Below, in pieces: positions 9,654 to 18,040 of a DNA stretch of 60,457 bases. Source of the stretch: Patescibacteria group bacterium. GTDB lineage: Bacteria; Patescibacteriota; Microgenomatia; UBA10105. The stretch covers positions 2,424 to 62,880 of the forward strand of contig DQGR01000086.1 in the NCBI GenBank assembly GCA_003524845.1, in the 5' to 3' direction. Made by a program: the position numbers and the translations under genes. The first letter of the stretch is position 1, and each line of letters opens with the position of its first letter. Under the pieces are notes generated by a model. That model ran no database searches and was not told where the DNA came from. It saw only the letters and a program-made list of their open reading frames with translations.

Positions 9654-10960
9654 ATGATGTCACGGTTAAACAAATCATCGACAGTTTCGCGCCGTTGCAT
9701 TAAACGCGGTTTCTGGTCGATGAGAACTGTTGCTGCCCGTGGATAGAGAAACTGATTGGCCTGACAGTTAAAATAGGCGCCGACGTCACAGATCATAACT
9801 ACATCGCCAATTTGTCCTTCGGTTAGCATTCTGTTTTTGACAATGGTATCGGAGGAATATAAAAGCGGTCCTGCCAAGGAAGTTGCCTGTTTTTTTCGAC
9901 TGTCTGAAAAAACCACAATGTCGTGAAATTCTGAATAAACCGTGAGTACCGGCATCAGGTTGGTACCCGCATCAATAATCATCCAGTTATTGTGATCCGT
10001 TTTCTTGGTCTCGACAATGGTAGTCAATAAATGGCAGGTGTTCCCGATCAGACTCCGACCTGGCTCAAGCATCAGTATTGGAAGCGGTAATTTATTCTCA
10101 ACTAATTTTTCCTGTAAATAGTTCATTATTGTAGTTACCATATCGGTAAATGGCATCGGTGTGTGTTCATGTTCAACAGAGCTTCCAAACAAATGCTTCA
10201 CTGCATTCGCGGCTAAGTCTGGTACAGTATAGGCAGTAATCCGGGGCAGCCCAAAACCGCCGCCAAGGTTGATAACGGAAATTGTAACATCGTATTCATC
10301 ACGTAAAAAGGCGGCAAAGGTAACAAGTTCATCAATTCCAGTCAGATAACTGCGTGCAGATTTTTGATTTGAACCGGTGTGACAATGCAGACCAACCAAC
10401 TGCAAATACTTACAACTGAGAATAAATTCTGCGACTTCCTTAGCCGCACCAGAATGGCGGCTGACGCCAAACCGATCGTAAGAAATACCCAGAAGCGACT
10501 TTAATCCAACTCTGGACGAGGGGGAACTGAGACGAATTCCAACTTTAACTTTTCGTTTTAGCTTATCTGCAACAGCCGCCAGTTTTTGCGCCTCATGTAA
10601 TGATTCTACGTTGATTAAAGAAATGTCATGTTTGATTGCAAGTTGTAATTCCTCTTCTGTTTTGACTAATCCGTCAAAAATTATTTGCTCTCCGGTAAAT
10701 CCAGCTTTAAATGCGGCGGTTAAATCGGTAAGGGAACAAACTTCCGCCAATACTTTATGTTTTCGGAAAACAGACAACAAGCCAGGGCTGGAATTGGTTT
10801 TTACCGAATAACAGAGAGAAAAACCGCCTGCAAACGAGTTGAATGCCTTTCGGTATTTGCGAATATTTTCGGCAATTGTTGCAGCGTATACCACAAACAA
10901 CGGACTACCAAATTGTTTAATTAGTTTTAATGCTTCAGTTTTTGCCGGTCTTTTTTCCAT
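9650..10960 (-). CDS. PLP-dependent decarboxylase, fold type III (LysA-like) with altered active-site motif
   Basis: A 436-residue alanine-racemase-fold enzyme resembling diaminopimelate/ornithine/arginine decarboxylases. The PLP lysine is K54 (LCYSVKTNSSPG), HCHTGS lies at 192-197, the GGG phosphate-binding loop at 233-235, EPGRSL at 299-304 and CDVGAY at 391-396. The motif that normally reads GPxCESxD, whose Cys and acidic residue complete the active site of the partner subunit, here reads GPLLYSSD at 364-371, so Cys is Leu and Glu is Tyr. The substrate is thus unlikely to be diaminopimelate. It sits in a run with two SDRs, a methyltransferase and split transketolase, not with lysine genes. 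Overlaps its neighbours by 4 and 26 bases. Confidence 0.85.
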   Translation of the reverse strand: MEKRPAKTEALKLIKQFGSPLFVVYAATIAENIRKYRKAFNSFAGGFSLCYSVKTNSSPGLLSVFRKHKVLAEVCSLTDLTAAFKAGFTGEQIIFDGLVKTEEELQLAIKHDISLINVESLHEAQKLAAVADKLKRKVKVGIRLSSPSSRVGLKSLLGISYDRFGVSRHSGAAKEVAEFILSCKYLQLVGLHCHTGSNQKSARSYLTGIDELVTFAAFLRDEYDVTISVINLGGGFGLPRITAYTVPDLAANAVKHLFGSSVEHEHTPMPFTDMVTTIMNYLQEKLVENKLPLPILMLEPGRSLIGNTCHLLTTIVETKKTDHNNWMIIDAGTNLMPVLTVYSEFHDIVVFSDSRKKQATSLAGPLLYSSDTIVKNRMLTEGQIGDVVMICDVGAYFNCQANQFLYPRAATVLIDQKPRLMQRRETVDDLFNRDII

Positions 10961-11774
10961 AGGGCTTTTCTACAACTGCTGCCAGCAAACTCCCATGCTT
11001 GCGAAAGAATGCAACTTCACTTATTAGGTCGCTCATCCAGATCGGAAGAACCATGACATATTTAAGATGTGTAGATTTTTGGTACAAATACCAGTCGATG
11101 AGGCGGATAAACCACGGCATAAAATAGGTACCTGTTTCGGCTACAATAATGAAACCACAGGTCTGCAATTCACTGCGCAACTGTCTCCACCCGAAACTTA
11201 GTTCCCGCCCATCCTCTTTAAATCCGGTATCTGCCAGAATATCCAGGATGATTGATTTACCAAACCACTCATATTTATTTGGTACTCCAATAACTGCTCT
11301 ACCTCCTGGCTTAAGCACTCGAAAAATCTCCCGCATTGCATCAATCGGCCGTGGGATATGTTCGATAGTTCCCATAGTATACACATAATCAAAGTAATTA
11401 CTTGCATATGGAAGTTTACGAATATCGCCAATTTTCGTTTTAACGGGAATTTTTTTTGCTTGCAGTATTTTTGCCGCCCGGGTAACGAGTGACGGCGCGA
11501 TATCTACCGCATACACGGCCTCATAATTTTTCCAGATTGATTCGATAAGCGGAGTGTGGTGTACCTCATTCCATAAATCCAGCTTAAGCAGTTTTCCCTG
11601 GCGATTTTTTGGTGTCAAATAATTTCGGCACAACCGCAGTTCACCTTTAAAATAAGAATAACTACTTAGAGCATCACGGATCGAAGTAAAATCTTTGGCA
11701 TACGTATCCCAGAATTTTGCTCGCAACTGATCATTAGTATCAGTAAGCGGATTAAAAATAACCGGATTTGCCAT
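10935..11774 (-). CDS. Class I SAM-dependent methyltransferase
   Basis: About 279 residues. The core reads AVYAVDIAPSLVTRAAKIL (SAM ribose-binding strand), KIGDIRKLPYASNYFDYVY, and the post-motif EIFRVLKPGGRAVIGVPNKY, a standard Methyltransf_11 pattern. Motif I is unusual: in place of the Gly-rich loop the region reads KLDLWNEVHH, as in some wall and sugar methyltransferases. A GTG at 11783 is three codons upstream of the chosen ATG; neither has a clear ribosome site. The C-terminal 70 residues are hydrophobic and may contact the membrane. It overlaps the LysA-like gene by 26 bases. Confidence 0.75.
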   Translation of the reverse strand: MANPVIFNPLTDTNDQLRAKFWDTYAKDFTSIRDALSSYSYFKGELRLCRNYLTPKNRQGKLLKLDLWNEVHHTPLIESIWKNYEAVYAVDIAPSLVTRAAKILQAKKIPVKTKIGDIRKLPYASNYFDYVYTMGTIEHIPRPIDAMREIFRVLKPGGRAVIGVPNKYEWFGKSIILDILADTGFKEDGRELSFGWRQLRSELQTCGFIIVAETGTYFMPWFIRLIDWYLYQKSTHLKYVMVLPIWMSDLISEVAFFRKHGSLLAAVVEKPYGKKTGKN

Positions 11775-11802
11775 AACTTTCACTTAAATAACTGACGGTA
11801 GA

Positions 11803-12789
11803 TCAGGATAATTTACGTAACTTTGGTTTACGTGGATCATTCCAAATGCTCTCCACAATGAATGGCGGTCGTCGCTTCACCTCATCATAAATATGGGCAA
11901 TATATGAACCGATGATGCTTAAGCACAGCAATTGTACACCACCAATAAAGAGAATTAAAATAATGACCGTACTGAAACCACTCGGCACAAGTTCGGGGCG
12001 AAATATGCGGAGCAGAATTTGTAAAATAATATATATAATCGATATTAGTACCGAAAGAAAAGCCAAAACAGTAATGAAGTCAAGCGGAGCGTATGAAAAA
12101 GAAAAAATTGCTTTGCGGGCCCAACCTAAGTTTTTAAATAAAGAATTCGTCGTCGTCCCAAATGCTCGTTCAGGTCGTCGGTAAGGAATACCAGTTTGCT
12201 TAAATCCAACCCAAGTCCGTAGGCCTCGCAAGTAACGATTATTTTCTGGCATACTGTTTAATGCACTAACCACTTTACGATCTAGTAAAGAAAAATCGCC
12301 CGCATCAAGCGGGATGGAAACGTATGAGGTAGACCTAAAAATTCTATAAAAAAGTTTGTAGGCTATTTGTAAAAACAGCGTGGCGTCGCGTTTCACTCGC
12401 ACACCGTAAACTACTTCATATCCCTCTCTCCATTTCCGGTAAAATTCGGCAATCAGTTCCGGTGGATCCTGCAAATCTCCATCCAGTAAAACTACTGCAT
12501 CACCGGTCGCAATCCGCATGCCGCTTGAAAAAGCATTTTGCGAGCCAAAATTACGGGTGTGATGGATAGCAACGACTCGTTTGTCTTTAGTTGTAATCTT
12601 TTTTAAAACAGTCTTTGTTTCGTCCGGACTGGCGTCATTAACAAAAATTATTTCGTAGGGCACCGGTATTTTTCTCAATACAGTTCGCAGGCGCTCATAC
12701 ATAAAAGGAATGGCTTGCCCATCTAAATAGCAAGCAATCACGGCGCTAATTTTTTTGTGTAGAGATTGATTTAGATTTTTTTCTTCCAT
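11803..12789 (-). CDS. GT2 with C-terminal membrane pair (ArnC/GtrB-like polyprenyl-phosphate glycosyltransferase)
   Basis: A 328-residue protein. The GT-A domain has VNDASPDET near residue 50, HTRNFGSQNAFSSG near 77-90 and the signature LLDGDLQDPPEL with the metal-binding DGD at 103-105. Two membrane helices follow (about residues 225-255 and 265-300), with a polar tail. This arrangement is that of ArnC, GtrB and DPM3-less synthases, which attach a sugar to undecaprenyl phosphate. It would supply donors to the GT-C proteins. It overlaps the upstream transketolase gene by 19 bases. Confidence 0.88.
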   Translation of the reverse strand: MEEKNLNQSLHKKISAVIACYLDGQAIPFMYERLRTVLRKIPVPYEIIFVNDASPDETKTVLKKITTKDKRVVAIHHTRNFGSQNAFSSGMRIATGDAVVLLDGDLQDPPELIAEFYRKWREGYEVVYGVRVKRDATLFLQIAYKLFYRIFRSTSYVSIPLDAGDFSLLDRKVVSALNSMPENNRYLRGLRTWVGFKQTGIPYRRPERAFGTTTNSLFKNLGWARKAIFSFSYAPLDFITVLAFLSVLISIIYIILQILLRIFRPELVPSGFSTVIILILFIGGVQLLCLSIIGSYIAHIYDEVKRRPPFIVESIWNDPRKPKLRKLS

Positions 12790-13691
12790 ATTTTAACCAA
12801 TCGGCTCACAATGAATTTCTCATTTAAATGATATTTATTTAGCAAATATTCTTCTGAGCCAGTTATGGAATCTAGTGGCTGCGAAATGCCAAACCTTAAA
12901 AGTCTGGTCTTCAAACCATTTTCGACAATAGTTTCGGAAACCAAAGATCCTAAACCTCCGGTAATCTGATGGGATTCAATAGTAGCAACTAAAGAAAAAC
13001 TAGAAATTACACGTTTTAATTCTTTAGGAGGTGGAGAGATACTGGCCACCACAGCAAGCAAAGTGGAAATTCCGACTGCATTCATTTTTTGAAATACTTG
13101 TTCTGCCAAAAGGCTAAGACTGCCACAGACAAAAATTCCAATATCTGTACCCTTTTTAATAATTTGTAACGTCCCGACCTTGAATTTACCCTGCAAAACT
13201 CCAAGTGTCTGTTCCTGTTTTCCGATCCGGTAATACGTGGGTCCGGAAATATCCCATGTTTCCTCAAGGATCGTTTTTGTTTGCGAGCTGTCAGCGGGAA
13301 CAAAAATATTCATTCCTCGCTGTAACCTCATCAAGCCAATATCTTCAATTGCATGATGTGTCTTTCCGGATTTGCCATACTCAAATCCCCCACCCACACC
13401 GACAATCCGTACCGGTAAATTATGCAATACTGGTCCGTTCCGAATAAACTCATACGGTCTTAGCGTCACAAAAGTAGCAATTGAATAGACAAATGGAATG
13501 AAATCATTTGCGGCTAAACCCGTAGCAATACCAATAAGATTTTGTTCTGCAACGCCAACATTAAAAAACCTACCAGGAAATGATTTTTGAAACGGTTCAA
13601 TTACTGTATAACCCAAATCACCGGTTAACAGAACAATCCGCTCATCTCGTTTGGCTAACTCAATTAGCGTCTGAATAAAAACTTTGCGCAT
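12771..13691 (-). CDS. Transketolase-like, C-terminal (PYR plus transketolase-C) subunit
   Basis: A 306-residue protein that matches the second half of transketolase. RFFNVGVAEQNLIGIATGLA contains the conserved Glu (E49) that activates the thiamine diphosphate aminopyrimidine ring. The PYR domain spans about residues 1-165 and the transketolase C domain follows (VATIESHQITGGLGS). Together with the gene at 13697 it would form a heteromeric enzyme that moves a two-carbon ketol unit. Five bases separate the two genes. Its position among SDR, methyltransferase and glycosyltransferase genes suggests a role in making an unusual sugar, not central pentose metabolism. Confidence 0.88.
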   Translation of the reverse strand: MRKVFIQTLIELAKRDERIVLLTGDLGYTVIEPFQKSFPGRFFNVGVAEQNLIGIATGLAANDFIPFVYSIATFVTLRPYEFIRNGPVLHNLPVRIVGVGGGFEYGKSGKTHHAIEDIGLMRLQRGMNIFVPADSSQTKTILEETWDISGPTYYRIGKQEQTLGVLQGKFKVGTLQIIKKGTDIGIFVCGSLSLLAEQVFQKMNAVGISTLLAVVASISPPPKELKRVISSFSLVATIESHQITGGLGSLVSETIVENGLKTRLLRFGISQPLDSITGSEEYLLNKYHLNEKFIVSRLVKIWKKKI

Positions 13692-13696
13692 ACCAT

Positions 13697-14500
13697 TTAT
13701 TTGAGTTCTTTAACCGCTATTGAGTATTCTTGCTCGCCTAATGGTTGATAGTGCCATTTAATTTGACTTTCCATAAAAGAAACACCCTTACCAAAAGTAG
13801 TATGGGCAATTATCACTTTGGGTTTACTGGTTTTGCGCCGCAGCATTGTGGCAAGTTTTTTTTCATCGTGTCCATTAACATCGAATGCATTCCACCCAAA
13901 AATTTTGAATTTTTCACTTAATTTTTTGAGTTGCAAAACATCTCGCGTATACCCAAATGCCTGCTGACCATTCAGATCAACAATAACGGTAAGATTTGAC
14001 AAACGGTTGTGGGCTGCAAACATCACTGCTTCCCAAATAGAACCCTCATTACACTCTGCGTCACTTACCAAAACATAAGTGTGATAGGATTTGTTTAGAA
14101 GATCAGCCGCAAGGGCCGTGCCTACGCCAAACGACAATCCTTGTCCAAGTGACCCGGTCGAAAATTCTATTCCGGTAAGGGCTGCTTCAGGATGTACGCC
14201 CAATAAACTTCCATCGCTACAATATGTTTCGAGAGTCCGTTTATTCATTAAACCCTTAAGATACAGCGCGCAGTAGAGAGCAAGCGCGGCATGACCTTTT
14301 GACAGGATAAAACGGTCACGATTTTTACTCCTGATATTGGAAATATGCAAAATTTCTCCAAAAATTACAGCGATAATATCGCTCACTGAAAGAGCGGAAC
14401 CGATGTGTCCCTCGTGGGATTGAAATGATAAATCAAGTATAAGCTGACGAATTTTTTTACCTGTCACAGAATTTTTTTCATAATTCATAAGCTTGCTCAT
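13697..14500 (-). CDS. Transketolase-like, N-terminal (thiamine diphosphate-binding) subunit
   Basis: A 267-residue protein equal to the first half of transketolase. SHEGHIGSALSVSDI carries the conserved His/Gly motif, ILSKGHAALALY the second His, and VSDAECNEGSIWEA is the diphosphate/metal motif, ending at the DLNG metal ligand. The motif normally begins GDG but here reads SDA. The gene starts with an ATGA overlap on the membrane-protein gene ending at 14497. Split transketolases are known in bacteria and archaea; presence here, inside a glycan cluster, is the notable part. Confidence 0.88.
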   Translation of the reverse strand: MSKLMNYEKNSVTGKKIRQLILDLSFQSHEGHIGSALSVSDIIAVIFGEILHISNIRSKNRDRFILSKGHAALALYCALYLKGLMNKRTLETYCSDGSLLGVHPEAALTGIEFSTGSLGQGLSFGVGTALAADLLNKSYHTYVLVSDAECNEGSIWEAVMFAAHNRLSNLTVIVDLNGQQAFGYTRDVLQLKKLSEKFKIFGWNAFDVNGHDEKKLATMLRRKTSKPKVIIAHTTFGKGVSFMESQIKWHYQPLGEQEYSIAVKELK

Positions 14501-16152
14501 TTCAAAAGATATAAGTAAATCGTCCAGTGGCTATTTTCGTGACTAAATGTATTCAGTAATTCAAGTGATTTATTTTCAGGATTGGCAATCTTTGCGGCAG
14601 AAAAAATATAAGTTGCACCTAATTGTTTTAGCGCTGTTGTAGAAATAGGAAAATTATTAATAGTATAATCCTGATAAAATTCTTTAGTTCGTGGCGTCAA
14701 TGGTAAATCTGTTAGCAGAATATAACACCGACTTCCCCAATTATCAAACTTTTTCCTAAGCTCTTCGTCCTCCGTAAGCTGCGGTGCAATAATTTCCCTG
14801 AATGCGTGTTTATACCAAAGCGGATAATCTCCCAGATAAAAATCCAACGTGTAAAAACCATTGTAAGCTGAAATTGACGGATGCAAACCAACACTTACTA
14901 CCCGATATGAATTAAGTGGTTTGCCAATATATTCTTTTATCTCTGATAATAACTGGACAGCAAAAAAATTACGATAGGTGATTTGATGAGTCCTCTGCCC
15001 AACCCAATGCTCATGTTTATAAAACAGAAATAATAATTGCGCAGCAATTAAAAATACTGCTATTTTTCTTCCCCATCGCGGAATGCGCACAATAACAATC
15101 AGGCTGTATGCAAAAACGATATACCAAATAAGTGGCAATAACCAATAAAATCTACTAGTATCAAATATTTGTAGAAGTCCAATTTTTTGCTGTAATAAAA
15201 GCGTTAATGAATAATGACGAAACCCGTAAATCAATGCAATAATACTTATGCATAATCCCATTATCACTATTTTCCGCCGCTGCTTATTTGTTGCCTTTAA
15301 TAAAGCAAGAGACAGGGAAATTGAAATAAATGGTGTATGTGCACTATTGGTATGATACTGACTATAAAAAAATATTACCCAGGTTTCTTCTAAAGACTTA
15401 ATGAAGGAAGTTGCTTCATATGTAAACTGACTTCGATGAGATACATAATTGGGATTAAAAAAGGTATTGTAAAACATTCGGTACTCAACGAGAATAAATC
15501 CTAAAAATAAAATACTTATTCCGATAAGTAATCGCCAATTGTATTTTGTGTTTAACCAGGCATCGTAAATAAAAAATCCACAAGCGGCAAAAATAAAAAA
15601 AGTGTAAGCAAGCGGCAGACTACTGAAAAAGGGAATTAATACGAGTAACAACCAATGCCAAAGCTTACCTCTATGACGACTGATGATAATCAAGGCATAG
15701 GTGGCAAGTGGTTGCGTTGCAATACTGGAACCGCCAAAAGTCAAAAAAGGCAAACTGGCAAACGACGCGGTGACAAAGAGAATAATTACCTGGTTTGTTT
15801 GCTTACTAAAAAGTAATCGGAGTAGCAGAAACATGCCTACAAAGGCCACGAGCCGAATAAAAAATTGATTGATAACGTAAGCAGGGAAGGCTGGAAACAG
15901 AGCAAATAGTTGGGTAGTTAAATTTAACTCACTCGGCAATACATTGCGTGGTAAACCATTCATTACCTGAGGTAAATAATCATCTAATCCGTTAAAGATT
16001 TTTTTACTTTGTGCAAGTACAACATACTGAAAAAAAGAGCCGTCTAAATTATCGTTAATCGCCACGTAAACATTTTCGCCATATATTAGATAAGGAAGTA
16101 AGTGTATTAATATTGTCAATATTCCAATTCCGATAACCCAGCGTAACCGCAT
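14497..16152 (-). CDS. Multi-membrane protein with NDNLDG loop motif (DUF6044/YfhO-like, GT-C-type)
   Basis: A 551-residue membrane protein with about ten to twelve hydrophobic segments and a soluble tail of roughly 150 residues. Following the first segment is VAINDNLDGSFFQ, with D34 and D37 in the first outer loop; this resembles the HDNLD motif of DUF6044 and YfhO-like proteins, thought to be GT-C glycosyltransferases. The family name is from memory of the motif and is tentative. It heads the minus-strand run down to 7673, with a TATAAT box 11 bases before the ATG. Confidence 0.65.
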   Translation of the reverse strand: MRLRWVIGIGILTILIHLLPYLIYGENVYVAINDNLDGSFFQYVVLAQSKKIFNGLDDYLPQVMNGLPRNVLPSELNLTTQLFALFPAFPAYVINQFFIRLVAFVGMFLLLRLLFSKQTNQVIILFVTASFASLPFLTFGGSSIATQPLATYALIIISRHRGKLWHWLLLVLIPFFSSLPLAYTFFIFAACGFFIYDAWLNTKYNWRLLIGISILFLGFILVEYRMFYNTFFNPNYVSHRSQFTYEATSFIKSLEETWVIFFYSQYHTNSAHTPFISISLSLALLKATNKQRRKIVIMGLCISIIALIYGFRHYSLTLLLQQKIGLLQIFDTSRFYWLLPLIWYIVFAYSLIVIVRIPRWGRKIAVFLIAAQLLFLFYKHEHWVGQRTHQITYRNFFAVQLLSEIKEYIGKPLNSYRVVSVGLHPSISAYNGFYTLDFYLGDYPLWYKHAFREIIAPQLTEDEELRKKFDNWGSRCYILLTDLPLTPRTKEFYQDYTINNFPISTTALKQLGATYIFSAAKIANPENKSLELLNTFSHENSHWTIYLYLLK

Positions 16153-16163
16153 AAACAGATCTA

Positions 16164-16169
16164 ATTATA
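16164..16169 (-). promoter_or_regulatory. Predicted -10 box for the minus-strand run starting at 16152
   Basis: The minus strand reads TATAAT, with 11 bases to the ATG at 16152, giving a leader of only a few bases. No clear -35 box. It is divergent from the promoter at 16218. Confidence 0.4.
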
Positions 16170-16217
16170 GCGTATCACTCGATCAGCATTTTTATTAGCA
16201 AGAACGGTTTAAACTCA

Positions 16218-16226
16218 TGTTATACT
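16218..16226 (+). promoter_or_regulatory. Extended -10 promoter for the 16251 gene
   Basis: TGTTATACT matches an extended -10 (TGn then TATACT, five of six consensus bases). Twenty-four bases lie between it and the ATG at 16251, so a leader of about 17 bases is expected. Confidence 0.4.
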
Positions 16227-16250
16227 CAAACAACATCCAGTGTAAAAGTT

Positions 16251-17207
16251 ATGAATTTGCGAATTTTAATTACCGGAGTTGCCGGATTTATTGGCTCATC
16301 TTTAGCTGAACGAATACTTAGTGCGACAAAGTCAACTGTTATCGGCGTTGATATTTTTACTGATTTTTATAATCCACTTTACAAGAAAGCAAACCTCAAA
16401 CGCCTTAAAAAATATCCAAATTTTGTATTTTTTGAAACAGATATCCGAGACGAAAAAGTAATAAATAGTTTATTTTCCAAGTTTACTCCTCAGTCTGTCG
16501 TGCATTTGGCTGCGCTTACCGGAGTCAGAACTTCATTTAAGTTTCCAAACCGGTACAATAAAGTTAATATTTTGGGTACCGAAACACTTGCACGAATCGC
16601 TTCCAAACACTACGTCCAGTCATTTATTTTTGCTTCCTCAAGTAGTGTTTATGGCTCAACGCAAGAGGTTCCTTTTCGTGAGTCGCAAAAACTTAAACCG
16701 ATGTCACCGTATGCCAAAACTAAACTTGAAGGTGAAAAAATTCTACTGCAATATGCAAAAAAAAGTAACTTACCGGTCACGATACTGCGATTATTTTCAG
16801 TGTACGGACCAAATGGTAGACCAGACATGGCGCCTTACTTATTTACCGAAGCAGCGTTTTCCGGAAGGGAAATTTCACAATTTGGGGATGGCACCAGTGC
16901 CCGTGACTACACTTTTATTGAAGATGTCGTTCGTGCATTTGAAAATGCTATTAAATACAAACACACTTCAGAAATAATTAACATCGGTAATTCTTCCCCC
17001 ATTCCATTATCTAAACTTGTTCAACTGGTTGAGCAAAAAGCAAATCATAAAATCAATCGAATAATTAAACCTGCCAATCCCGGAGAAAGTATAATTACAT
17101 ACGCCGATATACAAAAGGCCAAAAAAATACTTCAGTGGATACCGCAGGTATCTTTTGAACAGGGCATGCATAAATTTATTAACTGGTATAAACAACATAG
17201 ATTATGA
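16251..17207 (+). CDS. Extended SDR, UDP-glucuronate 4-epimerase-like
   Basis: A 318-residue enzyme with the cofactor motif GVAGFIGSS at residues 9-17, the segment DIFTDFYNPLYKKANL (35-50) that closely resembles the start of UDP-glucuronate 4-epimerases, LAALTGVRTSF near 87-97, and the catalytic SSSVYG (130-135) and Y154/K158. It probably converts UDP-glucuronate to UDP-galacturonate or a related pair; other GalE-group reactions remain possible. Its TGA overlaps (ATGA) the start of the aminotransferase remnant at 17204, showing that the two once formed a coupled pair. Confidence 0.85.
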   Translation: MNLRILITGVAGFIGSSLAERILSATKSTVIGVDIFTDFYNPLYKKANLKRLKKYPNFVFFETDIRDEKVINSLFSKFTPQSVVHLAALTGVRTSFKFPNRYNKVNILGTETLARIASKHYVQSFIFASSSSVYGSTQEVPFRESQKLKPMSPYAKTKLEGEKILLQYAKKSNLPVTILRLFSVYGPNGRPDMAPYLFTEAAFSGREISQFGDGTSARDYTFIEDVVRAFENAIKYKHTSEIINIGNSSPIPLSKLVQLVEQKANHKINRIIKPANPGESIITYADIQKAKKILQWIPQVSFEQGMHKFINWYKQHRL

Positions 17208-17275
17208 AATTCATTCCGGTAACCGTACCAGTTATCGGAAAAGAAGAAAAACAAATGGTATTTGCATGTATTTGA
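17204..17275 (+). pseudogene. Remnant: N-terminus of a DegT/DnrJ sugar aminotransferase
   Basis: An ATG in ATGA overlap with the preceding epimerase opens a 23-codon frame ending in TGA. Its residues begin MKFIPVTVPVIGKEEKQ, which is the standard start of DegT/DnrJ aminotransferases (compare PYSRQWITDADIQAV at 42901 and FGKPKITKAEIIEV at 6453). The frame stops exactly where the family would continue with the KSGWLxxG segment. No later part of the enzyme is found in any frame downstream. It looks like the stump left by a deletion or by insertion of the FkbM gene region. Confidence 0.65.
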
Positions 17276-17288
17276 AGTATGGTATTAT
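17261..17288 (+). promoter_or_regulatory. Predicted promoter for the FkbM methyltransferase gene
   Basis: TTTGCA (17261-17266, four of six -35 matches), a 16-base spacer and TATTAT (17283-17288) preceded by TGG, an extended -10. Fourteen bases then lead to the ATG at 17303. The -35 box lies in the last codons of the aminotransferase remnant. Confidence 0.4.
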
Positions 17289-17302
17289 AAATTTAAAGCA
17301 AG

Positions 17303-18040
17303 ATGCGACAAATTTTGATCCCTATCGGCTCAACGTTGAAATCTCAGTTATATATAACCATGGGACGTTTATTAGTGGATTTGAAACGGATATTACTTTT
17401 TAATAAAAAAAGTCAACCGAGAATAATTATTGAAGTTGGTTCCCACAGGGGTGATAACAATTTACTTCGTGAGTGTAGTTGGAATAATGACCGATTGTAC
17501 ATGTTTGAACCAAGCCCTTTAGGATATAAACAGCTTGTCAATAAAATCACGAAGTTCAAGCAGGGAAACATGATTGCAATAAATAAAGCTGTTTCAGATT
17601 TTAACGGGCAGGCGAAATTTCACATCTCCAACTATGATGCCTGCTCTTCGTTAAACAAATTTAATAAACGCGTCAACGACGTTTGGGAAGATAATTTAGG
17701 TAAGGAAGGATTTCATATGATCGATAAAGTGACAGTAGACGTCATACGCTTAGATAAATTTATTACTGATAATAAAATTGGGCATATAGACTTTTTAATA
17801 ATAGACGCGCAAGGAGAAGATTTTAAAATTGTAAAATCCTTGGGAAAATATATAAAGTTGTGTCAAAAAATACAGGTGGAGGTATGTATAAACAAAGATC
17901 CTTTGTATGAAAATCAATTTTCTAAGCAGGACATTATTAAATATATGCAGAAGCATGGTTTTAAAATTGAGAAGAGCCGTACCCAAAGTTTCAACCGTGA
18001 GGAAAATATTATTTTTAGAAAAAAGGGGGGTCATCATTAG
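17303..18040 (+). CDS. FkbM-family methyltransferase
   Basis: A 245-residue protein with IIIEVGSHRGDNN near residue 42, MFEPSPLGYKQLV, a central KAVSDFNGQAKFHIS segment, VIRLDKFITDNKIGHIDFL and IIDAQGEDFKIV, together the FkbM methyltransferase pattern (SAM-dependent O-methylation, often of sugars). The ATG at 17303 is chosen because a good -10 lies 14 bases before it; an ATG at 17360 would also keep the full domain. The gene is visibly richer in A and T than its neighbours and follows a truncated gene, so it probably arrived by insertion. Confidence 0.82.
   Translation: MRQILIPIGSTLKSQLYITMGRLLVDLKRILLFNKKSQPRIIIEVGSHRGDNNLLRECSWNNDRLYMFEPSPLGYKQLVNKITKFKQGNMIAINKAVSDFNGQAKFHISNYDACSSLNKFNKRVNDVWEDNLGKEGFHMIDKVTVDVIRLDKFITDNKIGHIDFLIIDAQGEDFKIVKSLGKYIKLCQKIQVEVCINKDPLYENQFSKQDIIKYMQKHGFKIEKSRTQSFNREENIIFRKKGGHH

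Noticed and set aside
9650..10960. Lysine biosynthesis (LysA)
   Set aside because: The GPxCESxD motif is lost and neighbours are sugar-modifying enzymes.
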